Origin: an uncultured Eubacteriales bacterium | Lineage (GTDB): Bacteria > Bacillota > Clostridia > Oscillospirales > Oscillospiraceae | Length of the DNA stretch: 7,200 nt | NCBI GenBank assembly: GCA_900321335.1 | Contig: ONVR01000165.1 | Coordinates: 1-7,200, forward strand | Direction of reading: 5' to 3' | Part shown: positions 5,493 to 7,200 of the stretch, in pieces | Position numbering within the stretch: the first letter of the stretch is position 1 | How the letters are laid out: every line of letters starts with the position of its first letter | Made by a program: the position numbers and the translations under genes | Notes under the pieces: model-generated | Databases searched by the model: none | Told to the model about the DNA's origin: nothing | What the model saw: the letters and a program-made list of their open reading frames with translations, nothing else

Positions 5493-6731
5493 CTATGTAT
5501 TCTGATTTTGCAGATGCGTTGCCGCCGCATACGCGGTAGACCACGCGATCTGCAGGTTAAACCCACCCGTATAAGCATCCGCGTTGAGGATCTCACCGGC
5601 GAAAAAAAGTCCGCTGACCAGCTTGGACTCCATGGTTTTGGGGTTAATCTGCTTGAGTTCCACACCACCGGTGGTAACAATGGCCTCTTCCACGGGCCGT
5701 TTGCCGGAAACCGTGATCCGAAAATCTTTGATCAGTTCCACAAGGTGCCGACGCTGCTGTCTGGTTACTGCGTTGGTTTTCGTCTCCGGGAAAATACCGG
5801 AGCGCTGAACCATCACGGGAATCATCTTGCGTGGTAAAAGGTCTGAGAGAGAATTGGCAAAATCTCTGTTGGCATATTTTTCAAAATCCCGCAGGATCCG
5901 CTCATCCAGCTTTTTTTCGTCCAGAGCCGGTTTAAGGTCAATGGACAAAGTATAGGTTTTTCGCTCAAACTGGCGCATATGGGCGCTGGCGGAGAGAACG
6001 AGAGGACCGGAAACGCCAAAGTGAGTAAACAGCATCTCGCCGAAATCCTCAAAAACGGGTTTTTTGCCTCCGTCGGAGACGGTGAGCCGTACATTTTTCA
6101 GGCTAAGCCCCTGCATTCTGGCGCAGCAGGCGTCCTCCGAAGTCAGCGGCACGAGAGAGCCGCTGGGCGGTACGATGGTATGTCCCAGAGCCGCGGCCAT
6201 GTGATAGCCGTCACCTGTGGAGCCGGTTGCAGGATAAGAGAGACCTCCTGTAGCCAGAATGATGTTCTTTCCCTCGTAGGCTCTTCCTGTTTCTGTGACA
6301 ACGCCGGAAACGACGCCCTCGTCGGTCGTGATCCGGGTCACATCTGCCTGGCGGACAGTTACCCCAAGACTGTGCATACGCGACCACAGGGCGTTTACAA
6401 TATCGGCGGCCCTGTCAGACTGGGGAAACACCCGGTTGCCACGCTCTGTTTTCAGCGGTACGCCCAGGCCTTCAAAAAAGGCGATGGTATCCTGGGGAGA
6501 AAAGCCCTCCAGTGCGCTGAACAGAAATTTACCGCCGGTGGGTACGCTGTCGATCACCTCTTTCGGTGTGCAGTGATTGGTCACGTTGCAGCGCCCTTTT
6601 CCGGTAATACCCAGTTTCCGGCCGCAGCGGCTGTTCTTCTCCAGCAGCAGCACGTGCAGCCCGGCCCCGGCAGCCGTCACCGAGGCCATCATGCCGGCAG
6701 CGCCGCCGCCGACAACAATAACGTCATACAT
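5493..6731 (-). CDS. HI0933/YhiN/BaiN-type NAD(P)/FAD-dependent oxidoreductase
   Basis: This is a complete flavoprotein of 412 residues, the usual size for the family. The N-terminal dinucleotide fold has VVGGGAAGMM (6-15) and LLLEKN (28-33). Family-specific blocks follow: GRKLGITGKGRCNVTN (37-52), ATGGLSYPATGSTGDG (160-175), GEMLFTHFGVSGP (231-243), TTGGV (353-357) and the C-terminal FAD-contacting GLFFAGEILNADAYTGGFN (374-392). It is soluble, with no signal peptide. Most members have no known substrate; one clostridial relative (BaiN) was assigned a bile-acid reductase role, but this locus is a housekeeping context and gives no support for bile-acid work. The ATG at 6731 overlaps the regulator gene by 8 bp and has only a weak, distant GAGG upstream, so it is probably coupled. 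It is followed by cmk after 17 bases. Family assignment is firm; the reaction is unknown. Confidence 0.93.
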   Translation of the reverse strand: MYDVIVVGGGAAGMMASVTAAGAGLHVLLLEKNSRCGRKLGITGKGRCNVTNHCTPKEVIDSVPTGGKFLFSALEGFSPQDTIAFFEGLGVPLKTERGNRVFPQSDRAADIVNALWSRMHSLGVTVRQADVTRITTDEGVVSGVVTETGRAYEGKNIILATGGLSYPATGSTGDGYHMAAALGHTIVPPSGSLVPLTSEDACCARMQGLSLKNVRLTVSDGGKKPVFEDFGEMLFTHFGVSGPLVLSASAHMRQFERKTYTLSIDLKPALDEKKLDERILRDFEKYANRDFANSLSDLLPRKMIPVMVQRSGIFPETKTNAVTRQQRRHLVELIKDFRITVSGKRPVEEAIVTTGGVELKQINPKTMESKLVSGLFFAGEILNADAYTGGFNLQIAWSTAYAAATHLQNQNT

Positions 6732-7200
6732 CTACTTTTTCGTAGACCTCATACTCTTCCCAGATCCGCTCAAGGGTTTCAAACTTTGCGTACAGATCCC
6801 CGGAAGCCCGGCTGCTCACCGCCACAATCAGAGCGTTCACCAGGCTCATGGGCGCCACAAGGGAATCCACAAAGGACACCATATCGCTTTTGGCAAAAAG
6901 CGGGATGGTGGCGAGTTTGGCAATGGGAGAAGCCGGCGTATCCGTGATGCCGATCACGTTTGCCCCCATATCTCTGGCAAATTTCATCGCTTTGATGGTC
7001 TTTGTGGAATACCGGGGAAAGCTGATGGCAATGAAGGCGTCCCCTTCCGTTACGCGCATGATCTGCTCAAAGGCCTCGTTTGCACTGGGCTGATCCACGA
7101 CCTTCACGTTTTCAAACAGCAGGTTGAAGTAAAAACCCATGAAATTGGCCAGCGCCGAGGAGGATCGCAGGCCGATAATATAGATATGCTTGGCTTCCGC
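6724..7200 (-). CDS. MurR/RpiR family transcriptional regulator, C-terminal SIS domain part (5' end outside the window)
   Basis: The visible 158 residues are a sugar isomerase (SIS) domain as found in RpiR-type regulators, which bind phosphosugars and usually carry an N-terminal helix-turn-helix. The part seen begins AEAKHIYIIGLRSSSALA, with the strand-loop and Ser-rich phosphate-binding turn RSSS. It continues with GDAFIAISFPRYSTKTI (second Ser/Thr-rich loop) and NVIGITDTPASPIAKLAT, and ends in an acidic helical tail EEYEVYEKVDV. The DNA-binding part must lie above 7200. A lone SIS isomerase cannot be formally excluded, but the LRSSSALA and ISFPRYSTKT blocks are typical of RpiR regulators. 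Its stop overlaps the flavoprotein start by 8 bp, so it is in the same operon; whether it controls that operon or a distant sugar locus is unknown. Confidence 0.85.
   Translation of the reverse strand, partial: AEAKHIYIIGLRSSSALANFMGFYFNLLFENVKVVDQPSANEAFEQIMRVTEGDAFIAISFPRYSTKTIKAMKFARDMGANVIGITDTPASPIAKLATIPLFAKSDMVSFVDSLVAPMSLVNALIVAVSSRASGDLYAKFETLERIWEEYEVYEKVDV

Noticed and set aside
5979..6947. Plus-strand open frame of 322 codons opposite the flavoprotein and regulator genes
   Set aside because: It crosses two confident minus-strand genes and has no family motif. It is a shadow frame.
1..7200. tRNA or rRNA genes, CRISPR arrays, insertion sequences, attachment sites
   Set aside because: No regularly spaced direct repeats, transposase-like proteins, terminal inverted repeats around genes, or cloverleaf-like sequences were seen. 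The window is nearly all coding with short gaps.

Overview
The window reads as a compact, housekeeping stretch of a bacterial chromosome in which every supported gene lies on the minus strand (transcription runs from high to low coordinates). The organism is most likely a Clostridia-class Firmicute of medium GC. The evidence is the fusion of IspH to a four-domain ribosomal protein S1, the gene order flavoprotein (HI0933 family) / cmk / plsC / ispH-S1, the strong AGGAGG-type ribosome binding sites, and a DUF3343 protein paired with an EF2568-type cysteine desulfurase. This is inference from family knowledge; genus cannot be read from the sequence.

Layout in transcription order. (1) 7200-6724: the C-terminal part of a MurR/RpiR-type regulator with a SIS domain, entering from outside the window. 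(2) 6731-5493: an HI0933/YhiN/BaiN-type FAD protein. (3) 5475-4798: cytidylate kinase. (4) 4801-4202: a PlsC-type acyltransferase. (5) 4205-2181: the bifunctional IspH-S1 gene. These five are tightly packed (overlaps of 8, 4 and 4 bp and one gap of 17 bp) and end at a strong bidirectional-looking terminator at 2123-2159. (6) After a candidate sigma-70-type promoter (2089-2117) come ispD (2033-1287) and ispF (1290-823), overlapping by 4 bp. (7) A long hairpin with a T-tract (743-810) follows ispF. (8) Then come a DUF3343 gene with a TTG start (749-495) and the 5' part of a class V aminotransferase / cysteine desulfurase (498 to the window edge), overlapping by 4 bp.

Three of the MEP-pathway isoprenoid enzymes (IspD, IspF, IspH) sit in adjacent transcription units, next to nucleotide (Cmk), phospholipid (PlsC) and translation (S1) functions. 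The last pair probably belongs to sulfur or selenium handling.

No wholly novel system is evident. The most interesting signals are regulatory. First, the 3' arm of the post-ispF hairpin contains the Shine-Dalgarno of the DUF3343 gene, so one element could act as both terminator and translational block. Second, a textbook internal Shine-Dalgarno precedes Met279 of the IspH-S1 fusion, exactly at the domain junction. Third, an AT-rich island with promoter-like hexamers lies about 250 bp upstream of that internal start. The last two suggest that S1 may also be made as a separate protein.
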